Origin: an uncultured Candidatus Actinomarina sp.
Lineage (GTDB): Bacteria; Actinomycetota; Acidimicrobiia; Actinomarinales; Actinomarinaceae
DNA: 55,403 bases
Reading direction: 5' to 3'
NCBI GenBank assembly: GCA_902521955.1
Contig: CABYTP010000002.1
Coordinates: forward strand, 1-55,403
Shown here: piece after piece, positions 27,759 through 36,216 of the stretch
Position numbering within the stretch: the stretch's first letter is position 1
Layout: the number at the start of each line of letters is the position of its first letter
Position numbers and translations under genes: made by a program
The notes under the pieces: generated by a model
The model's database searches: none
Seen by the model: the letters and a program-made list of their open reading frames with translations, nothing else
What the model was told of the DNA's origin: nothing

Positions 27759-28228
27759 CTTGTTTTATTTAAAAAATAATTAGGGTTAAATGTTCCTACT
27801 CTTCGTCCCAGTTTTTCACCATGATTATTTATTAATACATATGTAGGAGTGTTGTAAAGTTTGTAAGTTTCTATAAATGGATGGTCTTTCTGTTTGCTGG
27901 CATTAATTGAAACAAAATATATTTCTGGATTATTTTTCTTGAATTCATCAACTATGAATTTTGAAGCTGTGCATCCTAGTCAGTAATCTGAATAGAATTC
28001 AATGATTGAATATTCATAATCAGAAAAACTATATGAATCATCCACCATCTTTCTATTTGATGTATAAAAAATTAGAGCATAAAAAATTCCAATAACTCCG
28101 AAGCTTAAAAAATAAAGTGCAGAGATAGGTTCAAAAGCAATAAAAAATAAGGCTAGGCCTATAATCCAAGAAACAGGTAAATATATCAAACTATATCTAT
28201 TTAATATTTTTAAAAATTTTTTTTTCAT
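27755..28228 (-). CDS. Membrane-anchored thioredoxin-like protein with in-frame UGA at the redox centre (probable selenoprotein)
   Basis: The ORF track ends this gene at 27980 (82 aa), but the frame continues unbroken through a single TGA (27980-27982) to TAG at 27755-27757, giving 157 codons. Residues 1-55 form two membrane segments. EFYSDY then precedes the TGA at codon 83, followed by LGC (Cys86), TASKFIVDEFKK, a beta strand PEIYFVSINAS and the cis-proline segment YNTPTYVLINNHGEKLGRRVG. The UGA replaces the first Cys of a CxxC motif, so UxxC with selenocysteine is the best reading (inference). Alternatives are a point nonsense mutation or a base error. It is divergent from fur and ends tail-to-tail with csaA. 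Confidence 0.7.
27942..27960 (-). promoter_or_regulatory. Candidate bacterial SECIS hairpin
   Basis: On the minus-strand mRNA, 19 nt after the UGA, AAUUCAU pairs perfectly with AUGAAUU (7 bp) around the loop AGUUG. The loop begins 26 nt after UGA and has G in its second position. Bacterial SECIS elements usually place a loop with G among its first two bases 16-37 nt downstream. The stem is AU-rich, so chance pairing cannot be excluded. Confidence 0.4.
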
Positions 28229-28262
28229 GACTTCGGTACCTTTCCTTATAATATACTTGAAT

Positions 28263-28673
28263 ATGGACTTCGCTAATCATTTGAAAAAAAGAGGGTACAG
28301 AATTACTAATGCTCGAGAAGTAATTTGTACAATCTTGGAAAATTCAGGTCATCAACATTTTACCGTTGAGGAGCTTCATACTGAAGCAGTAAAGAGGGAT
28401 AAAAATATTGATTTAGCCACAGTTTATAGAACTTTAGAGGTATTGGAAGATATTGATATTATTGAACACTCTCATCAAGTACACGGATCTGGTATTTTTT
28501 ATTTAAAAAGTGAGTACTCAAACTTTCATATTATTTGTGAAATTTGCAAAAAGATCGTCGATTTAAAGAAAAGCACTAGTAAAAAAATAAATGATTTATT
28601 AAAAAACGATTCTGATTTTAAAGATGTAAACAACCATTTTATATATTCAGGTCAATGTAAAAACTGTAATTGA
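28263..28673 (+). CDS. Fur-family metal-responsive regulator
   Basis: 136 aa from ATG 28263 (MDFANHLKKRGYRITNAREVI). The track's start at 28227 would add 12 residues that no Fur protein has and would overlap the divergent start. A winged helix (FTVEELHTEAV, DLATVYRTLEVL) is followed by a dimerisation domain with two CxxC pairs, CEIC and CKNC, for structural zinc. The usual HHHxH patch is reduced to SNFH. Placed directly before an ECF transporter module and a palindrome, it probably regulates that operon. Zinc, nickel, iron and peroxide classes cannot be separated by eye. Confidence 0.88.
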   Translation: MDFANHLKKRGYRITNAREVICTILENSGHQHFTVEELHTEAVKRDKNIDLATVYRTLEVLEDIDIIEHSHQVHGSGIFYLKSEYSNFHIICEICKKIVDLKKSTSKKINDLLKNDSDFKDVNNHFIYSGQCKNCN

Positions 28674-28678
28674 TTCTG

Positions 28679-28701
28679 TTATTGCAAACTATTTGCAGTA
28701 A
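28679..28701 (+). promoter_or_regulatory. Inverted repeat before the ECF operon (candidate Fur-family operator)
   Basis: TTATTGCAAA (28679-28688), spacer CTA, TTTGCAGTAA (28692-28701): nine of ten arm positions match. It overlaps TAACAT (28699-28704), a -10-like box ending 8 nt before the ecfT ATG. Location between the Fur-type gene and the transporter genes suggests binding by that regulator (inference). Confidence 0.5.
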
Positions 28702-28712
28702 CATTATAAATT

Positions 28713-29477
28713 ATGGATACAAGTCATTCGCATCATTTAGAAATACATGGAGATTCCATATTAAGCCAATTAAAGCCAGAGCTTAAAATATTCACAACCT
28801 TTTGTATTGTTTTTTCGATAGCCTTTTTAAGTCTTGAAAACAATCTTTTAATATTTTTACAATTTCTTATAGTTTTATATTTTCTCTATATTTCAAAAAT
28901 TAAAATTATAACCTACTTTAAAAGACTCTCTATTGATATTCCTTTCATACTTTTTGCATTATTTTTGCCATTTATTAGTAAGGGTGATAATAAAGTAATG
29001 TTTGAATTCTTTTCAGTTTCTGTATATGAAACTGGTTTTAATGAGATGATATCGATTTTGATAAAAATTACTCTTTGTGTTTCTTTGGCAATAGTTTTGA
29101 CTGCCACTACATCAAATATTGAGATAATATATGGACTTCAAAAATTAAAATTGTCACCATTATTAATTTCAATTCTTTCGTTTGCAATTAGGTATATTGA
29201 TGTGTTTATTGATGAGTTCAAGCGAGTAAGAGTTGCAATGAAATCCAGAGGATATGATGAAAAAGGTATTAAGGGACTTAAGCCTATTGCTTATGCTTCT
29301 GGAGCACTTCTCATAAGGGGTTATGAAAGAGGTGAAAGAGTTTATAACTCTATGCTTTCTCGAGGGTTTAGTGGTTCGATTGAGCTTAAAGAAAGAGAGT
29401 ATAAATCTTCCAAATTACTACTGCTATTTTCTACAATTTCTATATGTATAACAATTATCGATAGGGTTCTAATATGA
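28713..29477 (+). CDS. ECF transporter transmembrane protein EcfT (CbiQ-like)
   Basis: 254 aa. The His-rich N-terminus MDTSHSHHLEIHGDS is typical of the cobalt/nickel CbiQ subgroup. Five membrane segments follow, and two Arg-Gly coupling motifs lie in the cytoplasmic helices: KSRGYDEKG near 178 and LSRGFSG near 211. EcfT couples ATPases to a substrate-binding S component. No S component (CbiM/NikM-like) is found nearby. Four-base overlap with the ATPase gene. Confidence 0.85.
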   Translation: MDTSHSHHLEIHGDSILSQLKPELKIFTTFCIVFSIAFLSLENNLLIFLQFLIVLYFLYISKIKIITYFKRLSIDIPFILFALFLPFISKGDNKVMFEFFSVSVYETGFNEMISILIKITLCVSLAIVLTATTSNIEIIYGLQKLKLSPLLISILSFAIRYIDVFIDEFKRVRVAMKSRGYDEKGIKGLKPIAYASGALLIRGYERGERVYNSMLSRGFSGSIELKEREYKSSKLLLLFSTISICITIIDRVLI

Positions 29478-30220
29478 AGAAACCATATTTAAGTGTAAAC
29501 AATTTAAGCTTTGAGTATCCTGATGGATTTAAAGCGTTAGAAAACATTACTTTCAAACTTTCAAAAAATGAGCGTGTTGCAGTTCTTGGTCCAAACGGTG
29601 CTGGCAAAACAACATTTATTCTTCACCTAAATGGAATTCTTGGAAATTTAGATGAAAAAATAGAAATAAATAATTTAAAATACTCTCAAGAAAATATTAA
29701 TAAAATTAGAAAAACTGTTGGTTTAGTATTTCAAGATCCAGATGACCAATTATTCATGCCAACAGTGTTAGAGGATGTCATGTTTGGCCCTAAAAATTTT
29801 GGATATTCAATTGAGCAAGCTGAACAAAATGCAGTGGAGGCACTAAAAAAAGTAAAAATGTTAGATTATGCGGAAAAACCCCCTCACCATTTAAGTTTCG
29901 GTCAAAAAAGAAAAGTAGCAATAGCGTCTGTCCTTGCTTCAAAACCAGAACTCTTAGTGCTAGATGAACCAAGTTCAAACTTAGATCCAGCATCACGCAG
30001 GGAACTGGTCGAAATTTTAAAAAATTTAGATATATCTTTAATTCTGGTAACACATGATATACCAATGGCATTAGAAATTTGTAAACGAAGCATAATTCTA
30101 AATGACGGAAAAATTACGACAGATGATGAGACATATGTGATCCTAAAAGATAGAAAGACAATGGAAGATAATAGATTAGAACTTCCGTTTGGGTTTGCCC
30201 TACATCATTTAGATGAGTGA
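29474..30220 (+). CDS. ECF transporter ATPase EcfA (CbiO-like)
   Basis: 248 aa ABC ATPase. Walker A GPNGAGKTT near residue 38, Q-loop VFQDPDDQLFMPTVLEDVMFGP with the ECF-specific LEDVxFGP, signature LSFGQKRKVAIASVLA, Walker B LLVLDEPSSNLDP and switch THDIPMA. Single ATPase gene, so a homodimer as in CbiO is likely. Its tail overlaps the convergent esterase gene by 16 bases. Confidence 0.9.
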   Translation: MKKPYLSVNNLSFEYPDGFKALENITFKLSKNERVAVLGPNGAGKTTFILHLNGILGNLDEKIEINNLKYSQENINKIRKTVGLVFQDPDDQLFMPTVLEDVMFGPKNFGYSIEQAEQNAVEALKKVKMLDYAEKPPHHLSFGQKRKVAIASVLASKPELLVLDEPSSNLDPASRRELVEILKNLDISLILVTHDIPMALEICKRSIILNDGKITTDDETYVILKDRKTMEDNRLELPFGFALHHLDE

Positions 30221-31218
30221 ACCTCTAGAGATTTAATATAACTAATAATGTTGTCTATTGCTTCATAAGATTCTTTAATAGGGAAAAACTGCCAAGCATG
30301 CCAGACGCCACTCCAAGTTTGTAATTCTACATTGACATTCTTATCTCTTAACTTTTTTGAAAATTCAATTGCATCATTATATAAAAGCTCATCAGTAGAA
30401 ACTTGGATTAAAACATCTGGAAAGCTTTTTATATCAGCATAGATGGGTGAAAGAATTGGATTATTGGTTCCATATTTTCCTGCATAATACTCGCCTACTT
30501 CGTACATGCCTTCAATAATAATTGTCACATCTTTATTTTTTAAATATTTTTTGTCCTCTGCTGAGTCTGATAGGTCCAGCCATGGTGAAAGAAGAATTAA
30601 ATTATTAGGTTTTATGTTATAAGATTCATCAACAGTGACTCCAGTTGCAAGTCCTCCACCAGCGGATTCACCTATCCAAATACTTTGTTGGTTTTTATGA
30701 AGTTCATCAATGTAGCTGACAGCTAGTTTTGCATCATCATGAGCAGCTGGAAAATTATGCTCTGGGCTTAACCTGTACTCAAAAAAATATATTATTAAAT
30801 TGGCACTACTCGAAATCATTGAAATCAAATTTTTATGAGAATTTATACTCCCAGCAAAATAGCCACCACCGTGAAAATAGACACCATATTTTTCTTCATT
30901 AGCATTTGGAGGAGTAAACTTGAATATCCTTACAGGAGCTCCATGAATTTCTTCAAGCGAAACTTCTTCATTAAATTTAAGTAGTTTTTGGCCAGAATTG
31001 TTTAGATTGTTCCTTGAGTCAAGGGCGTAATCCATACGTTCCTGGAATGTTGGATTATTAGATGTCACATCTAGTCTAAGCTTATCTCTAACTTTCCTCA
31101 GCCTTAAAATATTGACATACAGCGGTGTTCTAATGGAAAGTGGTAATTTTGGAATAAATTCAATTGTGAATTTTTCAAGAATTTTTGCTAATAAAGATAT
31201 CACAGTACAATTATACAC
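30205..31218 (-). CDS. Alpha/beta-hydrolase, hormone-sensitive-lipase-like esterase
   Basis: 337 aa. The oxyanion motif HGGGYFAG near residue 118, the nucleophile elbow IGESAGGGLA near 185, the acid in VSTDELLYND near 280 and catalytic His in SGVWHAWQFF near 308 define the family. Probably a cytoplasmic carboxylesterase; an N-terminal hydrophobic stretch (SLLAKILEKFTIEFIPKL) is too polar for a clear signal peptide. Substrate unknown. Confidence 0.87.
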   Translation of the reverse strand: MYNCTVISLLAKILEKFTIEFIPKLPLSIRTPLYVNILRLRKVRDKLRLDVTSNNPTFQERMDYALDSRNNLNNSGQKLLKFNEEVSLEEIHGAPVRIFKFTPPNANEEKYGVYFHGGGYFAGSINSHKNLISMISSSANLIIYFFEYRLSPEHNFPAAHDDAKLAVSYIDELHKNQQSIWIGESAGGGLATGVTVDESYNIKPNNLILLSPWLDLSDSAEDKKYLKNKDVTIIIEGMYEVGEYYAGKYGTNNPILSPIYADIKSFPDVLIQVSTDELLYNDAIEFSKKLRDKNVNVELQTWSGVWHAWQFFPIKESYEAIDNIISYIKSLEVHSSK

Positions 31219-31242
31219 CTTTAGATGAATAGAAAAAAAATA

Positions 31243-31248
31243 TATAAT
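31243..31248 (+). promoter_or_regulatory. Consensus -10 box of the S51-like gene (leaderless type)
   Basis: TATAAT at 31243-31248, ending exactly 6 nt before ATG 31255, with no Shine-Dalgarno. A -35 box is not clear. Confidence 0.45.
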
Positions 31249-31254
31249 AGATAG

Positions 31255-32325
31255 ATGAATAGTGAACTTGGAAAAATAGCTATATTAGGATCAGGTGAGA
31301 CAAGTCCTAATCTAGTCAGTGTACATCGTGAACTTTTAGAGGATGGAGCATCATCTAATTGCTTTATGATTGACTCACCATTTGGATTTCAAGAAAATGC
31401 TGATCAACTTGTAGAGAAAATCCAAGATTTTTATAAAACTAGTTTAAATATTAAGATTAATTTAGCAACATATAGAAAAATTGAAGAACTAAATAGTAAA
31501 TCTTTTTTTAAAACAATTCAATTATTAGAAAGTGCATCATTCATTTTTGCAGGTCCTGGTAGCCCAAGCTATGCAAGCAAACTTTGGTCAGGTAATCAAA
31601 TTCAATCAATATTGTTGAAACATCTTTCAGAAGGTAAAAATGCCTTATTTGCAAGTGCAGCAGCTACAACATTGGGTGAGAATACACTTCCAGTCTATGA
31701 GATATACAAAGTCGGTAAAGACCCTTTCTGGGAAAAGGGATTAAACATATTAAATGCCTATGAATTATCCTGTTCAATTGTTCCACACTTTAATAACAAA
31801 GAGGGAGGTAACCACGATACTAGTTATAGTTATGTTGGGAAAAATAGAATGGAGAAACTCCTCAAGCAATCTTATTCAAACATTCTTGGAATAGATGAGC
31901 ACACTGCGTTAGTTATTTCTGGTAAAGAGGGGTTGTTTAGAGTACAAGGTCTTGGGAAATTAACAGTAATCAATAAAAAAGGAATTCATGAATTTGACAA
32001 TGGTACTACTGAAGACTTATCTATTCTTCAAGGTCTTTTAAAACCGGATAAAAAAAATACGGAAAATCAAAAAGAAATTTTAAAAAATGAAAGCCAAGAT
32101 ACTAATTATTTAAAACAAATAGCAAAATTAGAAATTGAAGTTGAGAAAAATAAATTGAACAACGAACGTTTTTCAAAAATAGTTGAAGAGCTTATTTCTC
32201 TCCGTGGAAAGCTAAGGGAAGAAAAAAATTATGAGCTTTCAGATACTATTAGAAATATATTGGAATCCTGTAATCTGCAAATTGAAGATAGCGGGGAAGA
32301 TATAAAGTGGTCTATTCTTGATTAG
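31255..32325 (+). CDS. Peptidase S51/class I glutamine amidotransferase-like protein fused to a CysRS C-terminal-like domain
   Basis: 356 aa. Residues 1-250 are of the dipeptidase E/cyanophycinase type: GSGETSPN at the start, FAGPGSPSYASKLW near 95 and the nucleophile region FASAAATTLGE in which Ser replaces the core of GxSAGA. After a Lys/Glu-rich coiled-coil linker (about 265-310), residues 312-356 (SLRGKLREEKNYELSDTIR, then LQIEDSGEDIKW) strongly resemble the C-terminal end of cysteinyl-tRNA synthetase. No synthetase catalytic domain is present. Function unknown; a role in peptide cleavage or RNA contact is only a guess. Confidence 0.7.
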   Translation: MNSELGKIAILGSGETSPNLVSVHRELLEDGASSNCFMIDSPFGFQENADQLVEKIQDFYKTSLNIKINLATYRKIEELNSKSFFKTIQLLESASFIFAGPGSPSYASKLWSGNQIQSILLKHLSEGKNALFASAAATTLGENTLPVYEIYKVGKDPFWEKGLNILNAYELSCSIVPHFNNKEGGNHDTSYSYVGKNRMEKLLKQSYSNILGIDEHTALVISGKEGLFRVQGLGKLTVINKKGIHEFDNGTTEDLSILQGLLKPDKKNTENQKEILKNESQDTNYLKQIAKLEIEVEKNKLNNERFSKIVEELISLRGKLREEKNYELSDTIRNILESCNLQIEDSGEDIKWSILD

Positions 32326-33124
32326 CTTTTGGATAGTGTCCCAATATTTTAAATTCTTTACTTACTAAATCTATTCTTTCAATCAATTCATGCTGTATGT
32401 TTGAATCACTCAATTCATAATCAATATAAAATTTGTATTCCCAAGGCCTCCCAAGAATTGGTCGTGACTCTAATTTTGTAAGGTTAATATTTAAATCATT
32501 AAATATATTTAAAGATTTAAGTAACGACCCAGGCCTGTCATCAGAAATTAAAACTGAAGAAAATTTGTTGTTAATTAATGAAAGATTAGGAGGTTCTAAA
32601 CCTATAAATAAAAATCTTGTAAAATTTTCTGAGTCATTGGAAATATTTTTTTCTAAGATTTTAAATCTATCGTCACTATCAAAATGTTCTCCAGCTATGG
32701 CAGCCGTTGTATTGTCATTTGTTCTTAATACTTCATAAACACTTCCCGCAGTATCAAAAACAGGTGTAATTTTAAAATTATTTTTTTGTAGGTATTTACT
32801 ACATTGCTGAAGTGCTTGTGGATGAGAAATTACGTTAGATATGAGTTCTAAACTAGATTCAGGAAGTGCAATTAAACTATGTTTAATTCTTTTTATATAT
32901 TCCCCATATATACTTAACTCGCTTTCAATAAGCTCTTCGTAAGCTTCATTTACCGTCCCAGCAATTGAATTTTCTACAGGAAGAAGCCCGAAATTTCCAG
33001 ACTTGCTTGCAAAGTCAATTAATGATGAGAAGGTTTCACAGGGCTGATAAAGTGAATCCGAAAAAATAGTTTTTAGTAATTGCTCGGAATATGATCCAGG
33101 GGTTCCCTGGTATCCTATGTTCAT
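32312..33124 (-). CDS. pheA: Prephenate dehydratase with ACT domain
   Basis: About 270 aa from ATG 33124 (MNIGYQGTPGSYSEQ), which has GGAGAA at good spacing just after the aroQ stop; the track's 33139 start is less likely. The catalytic domain contains GLLPVENSIAGTVNEAYEEL. The ACT domain DDRPGSLLKSLNIFNDLNIN with ESRP binds phenylalanine for feedback inhibition. Makes phenylpyruvate. Last gene of the aro operon; its tail overlaps the convergent S51-like gene by 14 bases. Confidence 0.93.
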   Translation of the reverse strand: MNIGYQGTPGSYSEQLLKTIFSDSLYQPCETFSSLIDFASKSGNFGLLPVENSIAGTVNEAYEELIESELSIYGEYIKRIKHSLIALPESSLELISNVISHPQALQQCSKYLQKNNFKITPVFDTAGSVYEVLRTNDNTTAAIAGEHFDSDDRFKILEKNISNDSENFTRFLFIGLEPPNLSLINNKFSSVLISDDRPGSLLKSLNIFNDLNINLTKLESRPILGRPWEYKFYIDYELSDSNIQHELIERIDLVSKEFKILGHYPKANQE

Positions 33125-33125
33125 T

Positions 33126-33569
33126 TTATTCTCCATCAATATACTCCAATGCTTTCAAATATCCATTTACGCCTTGACCAATAATTGAGTGCTTAGAAAA
33201 TTCTTTTATGAGATTTATTTTCCTAAAATCTTCTCTTTTATTTATGTTTGAAATGTGTACTTCGACAATTTTGTTATTTTGCGAAAATATTGCTATTGCA
33301 TCTCTTATTGAGACACTTGTATGTGTATAGGCTCCTGGATTAAAGATAAGCCAAACATCATTAAATTGACTAATCATTTGAATATAATCTACAATCTCTC
33401 CTTCATTGTTAGATTGAAATAATTCAACTTCTAAATTTAAACTTGATGCTTTACGTTCAATTGTGTGAATTAATTCGGAATAAGTTGTTGAGCCGTACTT
33501 TTCTAATTCTCTTATTCCAAGAAAATTAAGATTAGGACCATTAGCAATAAAAATTTTTTTAATAGTCAA
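33126..33569 (-). CDS. aroQ: 3-Dehydroquinate dehydratase, type II
   Basis: 147 aa. IANGPNLNFLGIRELEKYG holds the catalytic Tyr region, FNPGAYTHTSVSIRDAI the His, and VEVHISNINKRE the substrate loop. Third step of the shikimate pathway (dehydroquinate to dehydroshikimate). Overlaps the aroB stop by 11 bases. Confidence 0.95.
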   Translation of the reverse strand: MTIKKIFIANGPNLNFLGIRELEKYGSTTYSELIHTIERKASSLNLEVELFQSNNEGEIVDYIQMISQFNDVWLIFNPGAYTHTSVSIRDAIAIFSQNNKIVEVHISNINKREDFRKINLIKEFSKHSIIGQGVNGYLKALEYIDGE

Positions 33570-34554
33570 TCACCTCAAATAATTCATCGAAGCTTAAATT
33601 GATTATATTTGGCATAGATATACCTGAAAGAAGTACTATGTCAACATTGTCTATTAAACTTTTTTTATCATTCTTTAAAGCTTCCATAATGGAATCCCTT
33701 CCTTTAGAAAATTTATAAGTATGGCTATAGTGAATTTTTTCTATATATTTTAAATAGGAGTTGATTACTTCCTGTGGTAATCCCATATGTTTCTTTGAAA
33801 GGAGTAATTCATAATAAATTCCAATTGCTACAGCCTCTCCATGGGAAACTTTGAATTCAGAATCTTTCTCAATGAGGTGTCCAATAGTATGGCCAAAGTT
33901 TAATAATTTTCTTTTATTTAATTCTGTAAAGTCTTCACTTACAATATCCAGCTTTATTTTTATTCCTTTTTTAATTGTGTCAAGACTAACTTTATAATCT
34001 GAACCCAGAGATAATTGTTCATAAATCTCACTACTTCCTATTAGTCCATGTTTAATTAACTCAATTAAGCCATCCTTGTAATCTTTTTCAGAAAGTGAAT
34101 CTAGTAGCTCGTGGCAGACAAAAACTGACTTTGGATAGGTAAAGGTTCCTATTTGATTTTTACCAAAATCATTATTAAAACCATTTTTTCCACCATGTGC
34201 TGCATCAACCATTGCAAGAAGAGTTGTTGGCACTAAATGAAAAGAAATACCTCTTTTATAGGTACTAGCTGCAAATGCACATACATCTAAAAGAACTCCT
34301 CCTCCTATTATTAACAAATTGCTCAACCTATTTAAATTATGCTCAAATAATGCATTCCAAACCCTTTGAACAGATAGTAAATTTTTTGTACTTTCAGAAA
34401 TATCAATATGTAAAACGTCTGTGTTAAGAAGTTTTTCAAAATTATAAAATTGTAAATTAGAATCAACAATTACTAAATCGTGATTGTTATTAGTTTGGTT
34501 TAAATCATTTAAAAGCTCTTCAAGAGTTTCTGAATATTTATTACTATCTGTCAT
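33559..34554 (-). CDS. aroB: 3-Dehydroquinate synthase
   Basis: 331 aa. GGGVLLDVCAFAASTYKRGI and PTTLLAMVDAAHGGKNG are the NAD and substrate motifs; NFGHTIGHLIE carries metal-binding His residues. Second step of the pathway. ATG overlaps the aroK stop by four bases. Confidence 0.95.
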   Translation of the reverse strand: MTDSNKYSETLEELLNDLNQTNNNHDLVIVDSNLQFYNFEKLLNTDVLHIDISESTKNLLSVQRVWNALFEHNLNRLSNLLIIGGGVLLDVCAFAASTYKRGISFHLVPTTLLAMVDAAHGGKNGFNNDFGKNQIGTFTYPKSVFVCHELLDSLSEKDYKDGLIELIKHGLIGSSEIYEQLSLGSDYKVSLDTIKKGIKIKLDIVSEDFTELNKRKLLNFGHTIGHLIEKDSEFKVSHGEAVAIGIYYELLLSKKHMGLPQEVINSYLKYIEKIHYSHTYKFSKGRDSIMEALKNDKKSLIDNVDIVLLSGISMPNIINLSFDELFEVIDY

Positions 34555-35048
34555 TTATTTAATTCCAAAGCATTTAGTAAGGCTGTATAAGAATTTTCTT
34601 CACTTGAAATCGATAACACATGTTGAAGAGATTGATATTTATCTATTCTTTTTTCGAATAAGCCTCTTATTGATTCTTTTCCAAATTTAACTAAAGGTCT
34701 ATTAGAATTTTCAATTCTTTTCCAAAGGATGTTGAAATCAACCTCAAGATAAATTGCTTTACCACTTTTTAATATATGTTGATAGATTTCATTATTTTCA
34801 ACCGCTCCCCCTCCTAGTGCTATTAAGTCAAATTTATCAACTTGTTTAAAAAATTCTTCCTGCTCTATTGATCGAAAATAATTTTCCCCTTTATCTTCAA
34901 AAATTTTATTTATTGGTCCATAAAGATTTTCAATATGAAGATCTAAATCCATACAAGCAATATTTTCTTTAGAGTTAATTTCTTTAATAAGGGTACTCTT
35001 GCCAGCACCCATGAACCCACACAAAAAATTACTTCTATTCGTTTTCAT
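34551..35048 (-). CDS. aroK: Shikimate kinase
   Basis: 165 aa P-loop kinase with GFMGAGKST at residues 12-20, the shikimate-binding FRSIEQEEF and ALGGGAVEN motifs and the RPL lid (NRPLVKFG). Overlaps aroC by 14 bases. Fifth pathway step. Confidence 0.94.
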   Translation of the reverse strand: MKTNRSNFLCGFMGAGKSTLIKEINSKENIACMDLDLHIENLYGPINKIFEDKGENYFRSIEQEEFFKQVDKFDLIALGGGAVENNEIYQHILKSGKAIYLEVDFNILWKRIENSNRPLVKFGKESIRGLFEKRIDKYQSLQHVLSISSEENSYTALLNALELNK

Positions 35049-36216
35049 ATCCCATTGTCCATTTTTTATTACTTAACTCAAAGTCCTCAATATTATAATT
35101 TTGAAGATCATCCACTCTTTTTGCTATCTCACCTTTTGAATCACCACCAGTTTTTTCAATAAGAGAGTTCAGTAAATCTAATGAAAGTACTCCTTCGAAT
35201 ATTGGAACTGCTCTTGGTACTGCACATGTGTCAGATCTTTCATAAATTGTTTCAGTTTCTTTTCCAGAATGAAGATCTACACTTTTGATTGGAGTCAAGG
35301 TTGTGCTAATTGGTTTAAGGTATGACGTTACCATGATCGGATCACCAGTTGACATTCCTCCCTCAAACCCTCCTAGATTGTTAGATATTCGTTTAATTTT
35401 ATTATTGTCAAGTTTCATTTGGTCTTGTACTTCAGTGCCGTATTTCTTTGATGCTTCAAACCCATTACCAATCTCCACTGCTTTAACACTCTGAACTGAA
35501 ATCATTGAAGATGAAATTTTTGCATCAAGCTTTCTATCAAAATGAACATAGCTTCCACATCCTGGTGGATAATTAATTGCTATACACGTTATGGCGCCCC
35601 CTAGAGTATCTTTTTTCTTTCTTGCATCTTTTATCTCTTTAATCATCAAATCTGCAGCATTTTTATCAGGACATGATACATCAGATTGTTCAATTAAATT
35701 TTTAAAAGAAGTGATATCAGTTATATTTGTTGGATTGAAACTTTGACCGCCTATAGATGAAACAAATCCAACTAGTTGAATGTTTAATTGAGAAAGTATC
35801 TGATGAGCAATTGCACCAACAGCACACCTTATAGCGGTTTCACGGGCACTAGCTCTTTCTAATGTAAGGCGTATATCATCATGGTTATATTTCAAGGTTC
35901 CTACTAAGTCTGCATGACCTGGCCTTGGAACAACATAAGGTTCTATTTCCTTATCTTTCCAGTTTTGCCAATCTTGATTTATTATCTTTAATGCAATTGG
36001 ACCGCCAGTAGTAAGTTTGTTTACAACACCGGAAGTAATGAACACTTGATCTTTCTCAATATTCATCCTTCCACCAGATCCTAGGGTTTTTTGTCTTCTC
36101 AAAAGGAATTTATCAATATATTCTTTAGTGACTTCAAAATTAGATGGGATGCCTTCAACGATTGCCGTAAGTTCAGGACCATGACTTTCCCCAGCTGTCA
36201 GGTATTTAATCTTCAT
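35035..36216 (-). CDS. aroC: Chorismate synthase
   Basis: 393 aa. GESHGPELTAIVEGIPS opens the protein; the signature ERASARETAIRCAVGAIA and late RSDTCAVPRAVPIFEG (FMN/EPSP site) are intact. Final step to chorismate, needing reduced FMN. Overlaps aroE by 11 bases. Confidence 0.96.
   Translation of the reverse strand: MKIKYLTAGESHGPELTAIVEGIPSNFEVTKEYIDKFLLRRQKTLGSGGRMNIEKDQVFITSGVVNKLTTGGPIALKIINQDWQNWKDKEIEPYVVPRPGHADLVGTLKYNHDDIRLTLERASARETAIRCAVGAIAHQILSQLNIQLVGFVSSIGGQSFNPTNITDITSFKNLIEQSDVSCPDKNAADLMIKEIKDARKKKDTLGGAITCIAINYPPGCGSYVHFDRKLDAKISSSMISVQSVKAVEIGNGFEASKKYGTEVQDQMKLDNNKIKRISNNLGGFEGGMSTGDPIMVTSYLKPISTTLTPIKSVDLHSGKETETIYERSDTCAVPRAVPIFEGVLSLDLLNSLIEKTGGDSKGEIAKRVDDLQNYNIEDFELSNKKWTMGYENE

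Noticed and set aside
27980-28228. 82-aa ORF as a complete membrane protein
   Set aside because: Reading through the single TGA gives an intact thioredoxin domain with the UGA at the catalytic position; ending there would leave a truncated fold.
27755-28228. Thioredoxin-like gene as a pseudogene
   Set aside because: There are no frameshifts or other stops, the downstream half keeps conserved motifs and a normal stop, and the TGA is at the one position where Sec is expected. Base error remains possible.
28227-28262. Extra 12-residue N-terminus of the Fur-type protein
   Set aside because: It overlaps the divergent start codon and does not belong to the Fur fold; ATG 28263 begins with a typical Fur N-terminus.
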